Shown here one piece after another: positions 24,865 to 32,381 of a DNA stretch of 64,000 bases. The position numbers and the translations under genes are program-made. The notes under the pieces are model-generated. The model did not search any database and was not told where the DNA came from. It worked only from the letters and a program-made list of their open reading frames with translations. The stretch comes from Flavobacterium sp. 9. Lineage in GTDB: Bacteria > Bacteroidota > Bacteroidia > Flavobacteriales > Flavobacteriaceae. Position 1 is the first letter of the stretch, and each line of letters opens with the position of its first letter. The DNA lies in NCBI RefSeq assembly GCF_002754195.1, contig NZ_PEEU01000001.1, positions 3,968,001 through 4,032,000 on the forward strand, in the 5' to 3' direction.

Positions 24865-25516
24865 TAACTATTTACGCTGTATATCTTTATTCTTTGTTTT
24901 TGGATTTTCTTGTACTAAAGAAAATAAGACAGTTGTATCTGAAACTAAACAAAAAAGTGAAGTAATTTTAAAAGAAAAGCAACGTCTTGAAATTAATTAT
25001 AGTAAATATTATAAAGAAGCAAAGCAATACTGCCAAAAAAACAATCTAAATCAAGATCAGTTTTTTCTAATTGATTTAGGCGTTCATTCCGGTTTGAAAA
25101 GATTTTTTGTTTATGATTTTAAAAAAGACAAAATTTCAAAATCCTATATGGTAAGTCATGGTTGCGGGGATAATAAATGGGGCGCAACAACGTCAAAAGA
25201 AAAAGCTCCAATAAGTAACGAATTTGATTCGCATTGTTCGTCTATTGGGAAATTTGTTGTTTTAGATCGTGGTGTAAGTCAATGGGGAATTAAAGTAAAT
25301 TACATATTACAAGGAAAAGACAACACAAACTCTAATGCAAGAAGTCGTGCTATTGTTTTGCATTCCTGGGAAGCCATTTCGAGTAATGAAACTTATCCTG
25401 AAGGAACTCCTGAAGGTTGGGGTTGTCCCGCAGTTTCAAATGAAAGTATGACAGAAATTGACGCACTTTTAAAACAAAATAAAAAGGTCTTAATGTGGAT
25501 TATAAAATCATCGTAG
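24854..25516 (+). CDS. Murein L,D-transpeptidase catalytic-domain protein (YkuD_2-like)
   Basis: Starting at ATG 24854 gives 220 residues with an N-terminal hydrophobic segment ending in FGFSC, a probable but imperfect lipobox. A longer in-frame start at 24815 would lack a signal. The catalytic domain has GLKRFFVYDFKKDKISKSYM, a strand with VSHGCGDNK, and the active-site blocks RAIVLHSWEAIS and PEGWGCPAVS, where the GC carries the nucleophilic Cys. Such enzymes form 3-3 crosslinks or anchor proteins to peptidoglycan in the periplasm. The overlap with the orphan upstream is 11 nt. Confidence 0.8.
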   Translation: MVINNYLRCISLFFVFGFSCTKENKTVVSETKQKSEVILKEKQRLEINYSKYYKEAKQYCQKNNLNQDQFFLIDLGVHSGLKRFFVYDFKKDKISKSYMVSHGCGDNKWGATTSKEKAPISNEFDSHCSSIGKFVVLDRGVSQWGIKVNYILQGKDNTNSNARSRAIVLHSWEAISSNETYPEGTPEGWGCPAVSNESMTEIDALLKQNKKVLMWIIKSS

Positions 25517-25563
25517 ATTCTTTTTAAAGTGTTTGGTGAATTATGAAAACGAAATTTCTAATT

Positions 25564-25664
25564 TAGCCCTGATCGAAGCGATATCCTTTTGTCGTGGGTT
25601 TCACGACAAAAGATATAGTGTAGAGCAGGAAAGGTGGTCTTTTGAAAACCGAATTTCTGCTCCT
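25564..25664 (-). repeat. Dispersed intergenic element, copy C
   Basis: Read on the minus strand it begins AGGAGCAGAAATTCGGTTTT, shared with copy D at 60295 apart from one base. It continues to a TTTTGTCGTG / CACGACAAAA hairpin and ends GATCAGGGCTA. It fills most of the gap between the transpeptidase and the convergent regulator gene. Confidence 0.8.
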
Positions 25665-25671
25665 GAAAAAA

Positions 25672-26637
25672 TTACTGAACCCTAAATTTCTCCCGATATT
25701 CGATAGGTTTCATTCCAACCATTTTATAGAATACTTTTCTAAAAGCTTTTGGATCATTGTAACCTGTTTTTTCGATAATTTCGGAAATCGAAAGCTGCGT
25801 TTGTTCTAGATATTTCTTAGAACTCTCTACTCTTATATTTTGTAAATATTCAATTGGCGGAATCCCTGTAACTTGTTTAAATCTTCGTGTCATGTTACGC
25901 GCACTCGTTGGAATATCTTTGGTGATTTCTTCCAGCTTTTCGATCGAATGATATTGACTTTCTATTTTTTGCTGCAGCATTGCAACCAGCGTATCATTAT
26001 GTAAATGATTTGGTCTAAAAGTGCTAAAATAACTCTGTTTATATCTATTCAAGTCAATCGAGAAGATTTTCGCAATTTGAACCGCAATTTCATTTCCGCA
26101 ATATTTCTGAACCAAAAGAATCAATAAATGAAATGTTGAGGTAGAGCCACCGCTGGTATATAGACTTCCGTCGGCGGTTAAAGTTTCTTCGGGCTTAAGT
26201 TTCACCATGGGAAAAGCTTTAGTAAAAGCACTGCAAGCATCAACATGAGTTGTTGCCAGTTTTTCGTTAAGCAAACCCGAGGCGGCAAACAAAAAAGCAC
26301 CGGTACAAAAACTCGCTAATTCGGCGCCTGATGTATGTTGTTTTTTTAACCAAGGAATAAAATTCTTATTCTTCACAATCATTTCACTCATATTATCGGT
26401 CGTAAAAGCCGGAATCAAAATCAGATCTAGAGATTCATTTGATTCTTCAATAGCACTTACGTCATATCCAAATAAGCGTTTATCGTTAATTTGTTCAACG
26501 GATTGGAAAACCATAATCTCAAAAGGTTTATCGTTTTCTTTAGCCAGTTTATTAGCCGTTTCAAAAACCTCTAAAATCGCTGCTATACTTAATAATTTAT
26601 AATCATGAGGAATGATTAGGCCTACTTTCTTAGTCAT
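25672..26637 (-). CDS. GlxA-family transcriptional regulator (DJ-1/PfpI plus AraC HTH)
   Basis: The ATG at 26637 gives 321 residues starting TKKVGLIIPHDYKLLSIA. An upstream ATG at 26670 falls inside a TATTTTTG box (26677-26670) and was rejected. The N-terminal DJ-1/PfpI-like domain (about 1-185) has the elbow ASFCTGAFLFAASG with a Cys. The C-terminal AraC helix-turn-helix pair (about 215-321) includes PTSARNMTRRFKQVTG and GYNDPKAFRKVFYKMVGM. Such regulators usually activate nearby genes in response to small molecules. It is divergent from the VOC/SRPBCC cluster, a plausible target. Confidence 0.88.
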   Translation of the reverse strand: MTKKVGLIIPHDYKLLSIAAILEVFETANKLAKENDKPFEIMVFQSVEQINDKRLFGYDVSAIEESNESLDLILIPAFTTDNMSEMIVKNKNFIPWLKKQHTSGAELASFCTGAFLFAASGLLNEKLATTHVDACSAFTKAFPMVKLKPEETLTADGSLYTSGGSTSTFHLLILLVQKYCGNEIAVQIAKIFSIDLNRYKQSYFSTFRPNHLHNDTLVAMLQQKIESQYHSIEKLEEITKDIPTSARNMTRRFKQVTGIPPIEYLQNIRVESSKKYLEQTQLSISEIIEKTGYNDPKAFRKVFYKMVGMKPIEYREKFRVQ

Positions 26638-26778
26638 AGTGTTATATATTTTAGAAAAGATTTTAAACACAAAAATAAGTATTTTGTCTTAAATGACCCT
26701 AAAGTTGACTTTTAAAGCATCCTAAGCTTAATGTTAATAATCTAATTTTGTCTTAATAATTTGTAATTTTATATAAAA

Positions 26779-27189
26779 ATGGAAACAAAAATTTTCTTAA
26801 ATCTTCCTGTAAAAGATTTAAATCGGTCAAGATCATTTTTTACCAACTTAGGTTTTTCATTCAATCCACAATTTACAAATGACAAAGGAACTTGTTTGAT
26901 CATAGGTAAAAATATCAATGCAATGTTGTTAGTTGAAGAGTTCTATAAAACATTTACATACAAAGAAATTTGCAATGCAAAAACCACTAACGAGGTAATT
27001 ATTTCAGTACAAACTGAAAGCCGAGAAAAAGTAAATGAAATCATTGAGAATGCTTTAAAAAATGGAGCAACTGAATATGCCGAAGCCCAGGATTATGGCT
27101 GGATGTATTATCGTTCTTTTTTTGATTTAGATGGACATCACTGGGAATTCTCAGTTATCAATGAAGATCAGATTCCAGATAAAATGTAA
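26779..27189 (+). CDS. VOC (glyoxalase/bleomycin-resistance-like) protein 1
   Basis: This 136-residue single-module vicinal-oxygen-chelate protein reads METKIFLNLPVKDLNRSRSF at the N-terminus and ends with SFFDLDGHHWEF, the usual metal-ligand strand. It is clearly paralogous to the gene at 28227, sharing the LNLPVK opening, GFSFN and a WMY...DLDGH ending. A TAATTTTG box (26743-26750) lies 28 nt upstream. It is the first of six small genes facing away from the GlxA-type regulator, and the SRPBCC gene follows after 3 nt. The substrate is unknown. Confidence 0.85.
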   Translation: METKIFLNLPVKDLNRSRSFFTNLGFSFNPQFTNDKGTCLIIGKNINAMLLVEEFYKTFTYKEICNAKTTNEVIISVQTESREKVNEIIENALKNGATEYAEAQDYGWMYYRSFFDLDGHHWEFSVINEDQIPDKM

Positions 27190-27192
27190 GCA

Positions 27193-27615
27193 ATGGAAAA
27201 GGATAACATGATAATAGTTCAAAATTCAATTAATGCACCAATTGAGAAAGTCTGGGAATTATGGACATTGCCGGAACATATTAAGAATTGGAATATTCCT
27301 TTTGCAAATTGGCACACGCTATATGCAGAAAATGATTTGAAAGTTGGTGGTAAATTTAAATTTACAATGACTTCAAAAGATGGAAAAGAAGGTTTTGATT
27401 TTGAAGGAATTTATACTAAAGTCGAAAAATTGGCATTGATAGAATATCGACTCTCGGATAATAGAACAGCAAATGTTCGTTTTGAAAATTTAGGTTCAGA
27501 AACAAAACTTACCGAAACATTTGAACCCGAAGCTACTATTTCTGAGGAAATGCAAGAACAATTTTGCCAGTCAGTTGTTGAGAATTTTAAAAAATACGTT
27601 GAAAATTTCGAATAA
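27193..27615 (+). CDS. SRPBCC (AHSA1-like) protein 1
   Basis: This 140-residue START-like protein opens MIIVQNSINAPIEKVWELWT and continues PEHIKNWNIPFANWHTLYAE, the typical AHSA1-like pocket sequence. It is a close paralogue of the gene at 27661; both contain LWTLPEHI, W.TPYAEND or WHTLYAEND, and EEMQ near the end. It is cotranscribed with the VOC gene 3 nt upstream. SRPBCC folds bind hydrophobic ligands; no enzymatic residue or ligand can be named here. Confidence 0.85.
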   Translation: MEKDNMIIVQNSINAPIEKVWELWTLPEHIKNWNIPFANWHTLYAENDLKVGGKFKFTMTSKDGKEGFDFEGIYTKVEKLALIEYRLSDNRTANVRFENLGSETKLTETFEPEATISEEMQEQFCQSVVENFKKYVENFE

Positions 27616-27660
27616 TAAATCTATTAAAAATAAAAACTAAACAATAAACAAAAAGATAAA

Positions 27661-28065
27661 ATGATAACAGTAAAAAACACAATTAACGCTTCAATCGACA
27701 AAGTTTGGGATTTATGGACATTACCGGAACATATTACAAAATGGAGTTTTGCTTCGCCGGATTGGCACACGCCTTATGCCGAAAATGATTTAAGAGAAGG
27801 CGGAACATTCAAATCAACAATGGCGGCAAAAGATGGCAGCATGAGTTTTGATTTTGGTGGTGAATATACATTGGTAGAAAAATATAAAGCAATTGAATAT
27901 GTTTTGGGAGACGGAAGAAAAGTAGAGATTAGTTTCAATGAAACCCCAAACGGAATAGAAGTAATTGAAAGTTTTGATCCTGAAACTCAAAATCCCGAAG
28001 AAATGCAACGCGGAGGATGGCAGGCAATCATGGATAATTTTAAAAGTTATGTAGAACAAAATTAG
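27661..28065 (+). CDS. SRPBCC (AHSA1-like) protein 2
   Basis: This 134-residue protein opens MITVKNTINASIDKVWDLWT. It is obviously related to the gene just upstream (WTLPEHI, then TKWSFASPDWHTPYAENDLR), so the pair is a tandem duplication that has since diverged. It lies 45 nt behind its paralogue. The fold predicts a hydrophobic-ligand pocket; function is unknown. A stretch of degenerate AAGGTTC-type repeats follows. Confidence 0.85.
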   Translation: MITVKNTINASIDKVWDLWTLPEHITKWSFASPDWHTPYAENDLREGGTFKSTMAAKDGSMSFDFGGEYTLVEKYKAIEYVLGDGRKVEISFNETPNGIEVIESFDPETQNPEEMQRGGWQAIMDNFKSYVEQN

Positions 28066-28226
28066 TTTTTGAAGGTTCAGAGGAACAAAGGTTCAAAGGG
28101 ACAGAGGAAAATAAAAACTTTGCTTCCGAAGCCTCGGGACTGCGACTTTGCGAGAGCATAAACTTCGCAAGCATCACTTAAATTATCTTACATCACTTAT
28201 AGGATTTAATTTAAAAGTAAAAAAAT

Positions 28227-28634
28227 ATGACAAAACAAATTTGGCTGAATTTGCCTGTAAAAGAGGTGGCAAAATCTAAAGCCTTTTTCTCGAAAATAGG
28301 ATTCTCTTTTAATGAAGAACACGATACGCCAAGTTCTACTTGCATGATCGTTGGTGAAGGAAAATTTGTAGTAATGCTTTTTGAAGAATCATTATTCGCC
28401 AGTTTTTCTCAAAACAAACTTACGGATACAAAACTGAGTTCAGAAGTTCTGATTTCAATTGATGCAGAAAGCACAGCAGAAGTTGACGAATTGGCAAAGA
28501 AAGTTACAGAAGCTGGCGGAACCGTTTTTTCTCCACCTGCAGAAAGTCAGGGTTGGATGTACGGTTTTGGTTTTGCAGATTTAGATGGACATCGTTGGAA
28601 TGTACTTTTTATGGATTTTAGTAAATTATCATAA
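28227..28634 (+). CDS. VOC (glyoxalase/bleomycin-resistance-like) protein 2
   Basis: This 135-residue VOC protein opens MTKQIWLNLPVKEVAKSKAF and ends with FGFADLDGHRWNVLFMDFSK. It is paralogous to the gene at 26779. The next gene starts 1 nt after the stop, repeating the VOC-then-SRPBCC arrangement of the first half of the cluster. The ligand is unknown. Confidence 0.85.
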   Translation: MTKQIWLNLPVKEVAKSKAFFSKIGFSFNEEHDTPSSTCMIVGEGKFVVMLFEESLFASFSQNKLTDTKLSSEVLISIDAESTAEVDELAKKVTEAGGTVFSPPAESQGWMYGFGFADLDGHRWNVLFMDFSKLS

Positions 28635-28635
28635 T

Positions 28636-29073
28636 ATGGAAACGTTAGAATTTAAAATCAGAATCAAAGCACCGGCAGAAAAAGTCTGGTCAGTTTTGTG
28701 GGATGACGAAACTTATAAAAAATGGACAGGAGTTTTTTGTGAAGGTTCATATACTATAACCGATTGGAATCAAGGTGATAAAGTACATTTTATGTCTCCT
28801 AATGGGGAAGGAATGTATAGTGTTATCGAAACTAAAATTCCAAATGAATATATGGCTTTTAAACATTTAGGTGAAATAAAAGACTTTAAAGAAGTGCCGA
28901 TTAACGAAGAAACAAAAAAGTGGAGTGGTGCAATGGAAACGTATCGATTGACTCAGGATGATGAATTTGTAGATTTAGTCGCTCAGGTTGATACGGTTGA
29001 AAAGTATATCGATTATTTTAAAGGAGTTTTTCCAAATGGATTAGAAGTTGTAAAAGAGCTTTCAGAGAATTAA
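28636..29073 (+). CDS. SRPBCC protein 3
   Basis: The start is ATG 28636 (METLEFKIRIKAPAEKVW), one base after the preceding stop; an in-frame ATG at 28585 lies inside the VOC gene. The 145-residue protein shows the START-like pattern with VWSVLWDDETYKKWTGVFCE and GDKVHFMSPNGEGMYSVIE. It is more distant from the two SRPBCC genes upstream than they are from each other. The ligand is unknown. Confidence 0.83.
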   Translation: METLEFKIRIKAPAEKVWSVLWDDETYKKWTGVFCEGSYTITDWNQGDKVHFMSPNGEGMYSVIETKIPNEYMAFKHLGEIKDFKEVPINEETKKWSGAMETYRLTQDDEFVDLVAQVDTVEKYIDYFKGVFPNGLEVVKELSEN

Positions 29074-29160
29074 AAGATAGAAAATAGAGTAAAGAGAATA
29101 GATGAAAGAAAATAGAGAATAGATTGAATTAACTATAACAAACAAAAAAACAAAAATATC

Positions 29161-29604
29161 ATGGCAACATCAGTAAACCCTTATTTAATTTTTAACGGAA
29201 ATTGCGAAGAAGCATTTCTATTTTACAAATCAGTTTTTGGAGGAGAATTTCCGTATATCGGAAAATTTAAAGATATGCCTGCAGACGAACACGGAGGCTG
29301 TGCTCAAGTATCAGATAAAGATGCTGACAGAATTATGCACGTTTCGCTGCCTATTGGTGACACTATTTTAATGGGAAGCGATAGTAACGAACAGTCAGGC
29401 GATGTAGTTTTTGGTGGAAATTTTTCAGTATCAATCAATGTAGAAAGTGAAGGAGAAGGAGACAGAATCTTTAACGGACTTTCGGCAGGAGGAACTATTT
29501 ATATGCCAATGGGCAAAACCTTTTGGGGCGCTTATTTCGGAATGTTCAAAGATAAATTTGGCGTAAGCTGGATGGTAAACTTTGATGAAAATCAACCAAG
29601 CTAG
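29161..29604 (+). CDS. VOC protein 3, PhnB-like
   Basis: This 147-residue protein of the PhnB/3-demethylubiquinone-methyltransferase-like VOC branch opens SVNPYLIFNGNCEEAFLFYK. It also has GDTILMGSDS, then FWGAYFGMFKDKFGVSWMVN, the standard end of this branch. It is the last of the six-gene VOC/SRPBCC cluster. PhnB-like proteins have no settled reaction. Confidence 0.85.
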   Translation: MATSVNPYLIFNGNCEEAFLFYKSVFGGEFPYIGKFKDMPADEHGGCAQVSDKDADRIMHVSLPIGDTILMGSDSNEQSGDVVFGGNFSVSINVESEGEGDRIFNGLSAGGTIYMPMGKTFWGAYFGMFKDKFGVSWMVNFDENQPS

Positions 29605-29758
29605 GATATTTCTTTTCCGGTTCAATATTTAAATTCTGCCGAAGATCAGAAGATTTTAAAGATAACTCATTTTAACCCTTAAAATTTTTGACAAATTCTA
29701 ATAAAAACCAAAAAAGTTAGGTTATTTTAATACTTCGGCATAATTGTTAAATTAATTC

Positions 29759-29788
29759 AAAAAGCACATTCATATGTGCTTTTTCTTT
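29759..29788 (+). terminator. Terminator-like hairpin upstream of serB
   Basis: AAAAAGCACAT (29759-29769) and its exact complement (29774-29784) flank a 4-nt loop, with T on the 3' side. It is 154 nt past the VOC gene and 84 nt before serB, so it may end a long 3' UTR or a small RNA. Confidence 0.65.
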
Positions 29789-29868
29789 GCAAAAAAAACA
29801 AACAATATCCTTTTTTATAAACAATAGATTACCGATTTTTGTCGCTTCTTAAAATCAACAAAGATAAA

Positions 29869-31095
29869 ATGGCAGAAGAGAAAGAAATTATTCTATTAAA
29901 AGTTTCAGGACATGATAAACCAGGAGTAACGGCTGGTTTGACAGCTGTATTGGCTGCTTATGATGCTAATATTTTAGATATTGGTCAGGCCGATATTCAT
30001 GACACACTATCTTTGGGTATTTTATTCGAAGTCGAAGCAGGCTCTAGTTCAGGACCAGTTTTAAAAGACTTGCTGTTTAAAGCTTATGAATTAGAAGTAA
30101 AAGTAAAATTTATTCCAATTTCAATTGAAGATTACGAAAATTGGGTAAAAACACAGTCTAAGCAACGTTACATCATTAATATTTTAGGAGAGAAATTAGC
30201 CGCTTCGCAATTAGCCGCTGTCGCAAAGTTACTTTCTGATCAAAATTTGAATATTGTTTCTATTATAAGATTAACAGGCAGAACATCTGTAGTCGAAAAA
30301 GAAGATTATCCGCGTTCTTGCATTCAATTGTCACTAACCGGAGATATTGTAGATAAAATTGCGATGACAGCAAGTTTCATGGAGATTTCGAGAACTTTAA
30401 ATGTTGATATTTCGTTTCAGGAAGACAACATTTACAGAAGAAACAGACGTTTAGTTTGCTTCGATATGGATTCTACTTTAATTCAAACTGAGGTAATTGA
30501 TGAGTTGGCAGAACTAAATGGAGTAGGAGAACAGGTTCGCGCTATTACAGAATCTGCTATGAATGGCGAAATAGATTTCAACGAAAGTTTCAAACAGCGT
30601 ATGGCGTTGTTGGAAGGTTTAAGCGAAGATGTTTTACAAAATGTTGCTGTAAATTTACCAATAACAAAAGGAGCGCATCGTTTGATGAAAGCCTTAAAAT
30701 ATTACGGATATAAAACTGCAATTTTATCTGGAGGATTCACTTATTTTGGAGATTATCTGCAAAAAGAATTAGGTATAGATTATGTTCATGCCAACCAATT
30801 GGAGATTATAGACGGTAAATTAACCGGTAAATATTTGGGTGAAATTGTAGACGGTCAAAAGAAAGCCGAATACTTAAAAGCAATTGCTGAAAAAGAAGGA
30901 ATTCACATCAACCAAACTATTGCTGTAGGTGATGGGGCAAATGATTTACCAATGCTAAATCTAGCCGGATTAGGAATCGCTTTTCACGCAAAACCAAAAG
31001 TAAAAGAAAACGCCTCAACCTCAATTTCAAGTTTAGGTCTCGACGGAGTTTTATACTTATTAGGATATCACGATAGATATATTGATATGATGTAG
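29869..31095 (+). CDS. serB: Phosphoserine phosphatase with N-terminal ACT domains
   Basis: SerB removes phosphate from O-phosphoserine in the last step of serine synthesis. The ATG at 29869 (MAEEKEIILLKVSGHDKPGV) gives 408 residues; a TTG at 29839 was rejected. Two ACT-like modules (about 5-80 and 100-185) probably give serine feedback control. The HAD phosphatase domain follows, with motif I DMDST (199-203) carrying the nucleophilic Asp, then ILSGGFTYF and the motif IV GDGANDLPML. Serine biosynthesis partners are not adjacent. Confidence 0.94.
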   Translation: MAEEKEIILLKVSGHDKPGVTAGLTAVLAAYDANILDIGQADIHDTLSLGILFEVEAGSSSGPVLKDLLFKAYELEVKVKFIPISIEDYENWVKTQSKQRYIINILGEKLAASQLAAVAKLLSDQNLNIVSIIRLTGRTSVVEKEDYPRSCIQLSLTGDIVDKIAMTASFMEISRTLNVDISFQEDNIYRRNRRLVCFDMDSTLIQTEVIDELAELNGVGEQVRAITESAMNGEIDFNESFKQRMALLEGLSEDVLQNVAVNLPITKGAHRLMKALKYYGYKTAILSGGFTYFGDYLQKELGIDYVHANQLEIIDGKLTGKYLGEIVDGQKKAEYLKAIAEKEGIHINQTIAVGDGANDLPMLNLAGLGIAFHAKPKVKENASTSISSLGLDGVLYLLGYHDRYIDMM

Positions 31096-31100
31096 TAAAG

Positions 31101-31158
31101 GGCTTCGACTTCGCTCAACCTGACAAAAATAAGTGTCATCCTGAGCGAAGTCGAAGGC
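31101..31158. repeat. Inverted repeat, CTTCGACTTCGCTCA family, copy 1
   Basis: CTTCGACTTCGCTCA (31103-31117) and TGAGCGAAGTCGAAG (31142-31156) form a long stem, with an inner TGACA / TGTCA pair. It lies just past serB. A second copy is at 58193-58262. Confidence 0.85.
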
Positions 31159-31202
31159 TTATAATTCAAAAAGGGGGGGTGAAAACTCTTGCTGAAATAA
31201 AT

Positions 31203-31240
31203 AAAAACCTTAGTTTTCCAATAAAGCTAAGGTTTTTTTT
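31203..31240 (+). terminator. Terminator downstream of serB
   Basis: AAAACCTTAG pairs with CTAAGGTTTT around a 13-nt loop and is followed by a T-tract. It is about 108 nt past serB and adjoins repeat copy B. Confidence 0.75.
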
Positions 31241-31242
31241 AT

Positions 31243-31339
31243 GGGCATGACCCGCCGAAAAAAGCGGGTCGGGCTATCCGTTTCAATCTTTTTGTCCGAC
31301 GTGGCGGACAAAAAGGATTTCCACTTCTATCCCTCATGC
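31243..31339 (+). repeat. Dispersed intergenic element, copy B
   Basis: This 97-bp copy equals copy A in length. A GACCCGC / GCGGGTC hairpin is followed by GGCTATCCGTTTCAATC, a GTCCGAC / GGCGGAC hairpin flanked by TTTTT / AAAAA, and GGATTTCCACTTCTATCCC. Confidence 0.88.
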
Positions 31340-31361
31340 GCTTTAGTGGAATTACAAATTC

Positions 31362-31607
31362 TTAATTTTCTCTGGATTTCAATTCTTTTTTAATTTCTGA
31401 TAAAGTCTTGAAGTTTAAAAAAAGTATTGGCAGCAATGCAAAAGGAACAACCGGAGAGGCGGTAAATCCTTTTTTAGAAAAAAGAAATATATTGACTACA
31501 AATAAGAGAGATAAGATTCCTGCAAATGTATAAGTGGCGATTTTTGAAGTTTTCTGACTTTTAAGTAGCTCTTCAGTAGACATTTCGCTAAATTTTGTGG
31601 TTTTCAT
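31362..31607 (-). CDS. Small two-helix membrane protein, hypothetical
   Basis: This 81-residue protein has two predicted transmembrane helices, about residues 24-43 (TYTFAGILSLLFVVNIFLFS) and 51-66 (SPVVPFALLPILFLNF). A short acidic N-terminal segment (FSEMSTEELLKSQKTSKI) and a basic C-terminal tail flank them. The family is not recognised. It lies between repeat copy B and the archaemetzincin gene on the same strand. Confidence 0.65.
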   Translation of the reverse strand: MKTTKFSEMSTEELLKSQKTSKIATYTFAGILSLLFVVNIFLFSKKGFTASPVVPFALLPILFLNFKTLSEIKKELKSREN

Positions 31608-31651
31608 CTTAGTTTGGTTTTGGGTTAATTATGTATTTTTAGGATGAGATA

Positions 31652-32248
31652 TCAGGTTACAGGATTGTTTAATTTCCAGCCTTTTTTAATTAAAAAGTTT
31701 TTACATTTTAAGCAAAAATCAGTTTCTTCATTCAGATGATTTTTTCCTTCGGCATCTCGCATTAAGCAAGTTTTTACAGGACAATGAGGTAATCCTTCGG
31801 TATGACCTAATTCATGTAGAACTACTTTATAGAATTGTTGGTTTTTATTTTGTTGACTTAGTCTAAAATCAGAAACTACGCAGGATTTCCCCGGATGATA
31901 ACCCAATCCCATAACGCCCCAATCCTTGATTTTTCCTTTGGTTACACTAATATCACGATTCGATAATCCAACAATTACAGAATCTTTGCCAATATTATTT
32001 TTGATTGTTTTGATAATGCTGTCCGCTCGATATCTATTTCGAGGTTGATAATAAGCATTTTCGGGAAAGGGAATATTTTGCCTTAAAACAACGTTTGGGT
32101 TAATTGTTTTGATTTTATTGAAGACACTTTTTGACTGCTCAATATTGAAATCTCCTAAAGGCTGAATAACAATTATTTTTTGATGTTGCTCTTTTGTATT
32201 AGTACAAGAAATAAAAGCAAATATTAATATCAAAAAATAATGTCTCAT
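31652..32248 (-). CDS. Lipoprotein archaemetzincin-like zinc metalloprotease
   Basis: This 198-residue protein has lipobox FISC with Cys15. The C-terminal half carries HELGHTEGLPHCPVKTCLM, matching the archaemetzincin HEXXHXXGXXHCX4CXM pattern: His145, Glu146, His149, His155, Cys156, Cys161 and Met163. A final Cys179-x2-Cys182 completes the second zinc site, although the spacing after Met is 15 residues rather than the usual 17. All catalytic ligands are present, so it should be an active peptidase. The lipid anchor would place it outside the cytoplasm, unlike typical archaemetzincins. Confidence 0.85.
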   Translation of the reverse strand: MRHYFLILIFAFISCTNTKEQHQKIIVIQPLGDFNIEQSKSVFNKIKTINPNVVLRQNIPFPENAYYQPRNRYRADSIIKTIKNNIGKDSVIVGLSNRDISVTKGKIKDWGVMGLGYHPGKSCVVSDFRLSQQNKNQQFYKVVLHELGHTEGLPHCPVKTCLMRDAEGKNHLNEETDFCLKCKNFLIKKGWKLNNPVT

Positions 32249-32381
32249 TTATGAAATCGATTGGTTTTAAACTTTTTATTATAGAATAACTTGTACTTGA
32301 TTGTGCTCACGAGCGGGACGCTCGCGCTAGCTTTGTGATTTTATTTTTCATTTAATTTGCGAAAATTAGTGAAATTCGTGT

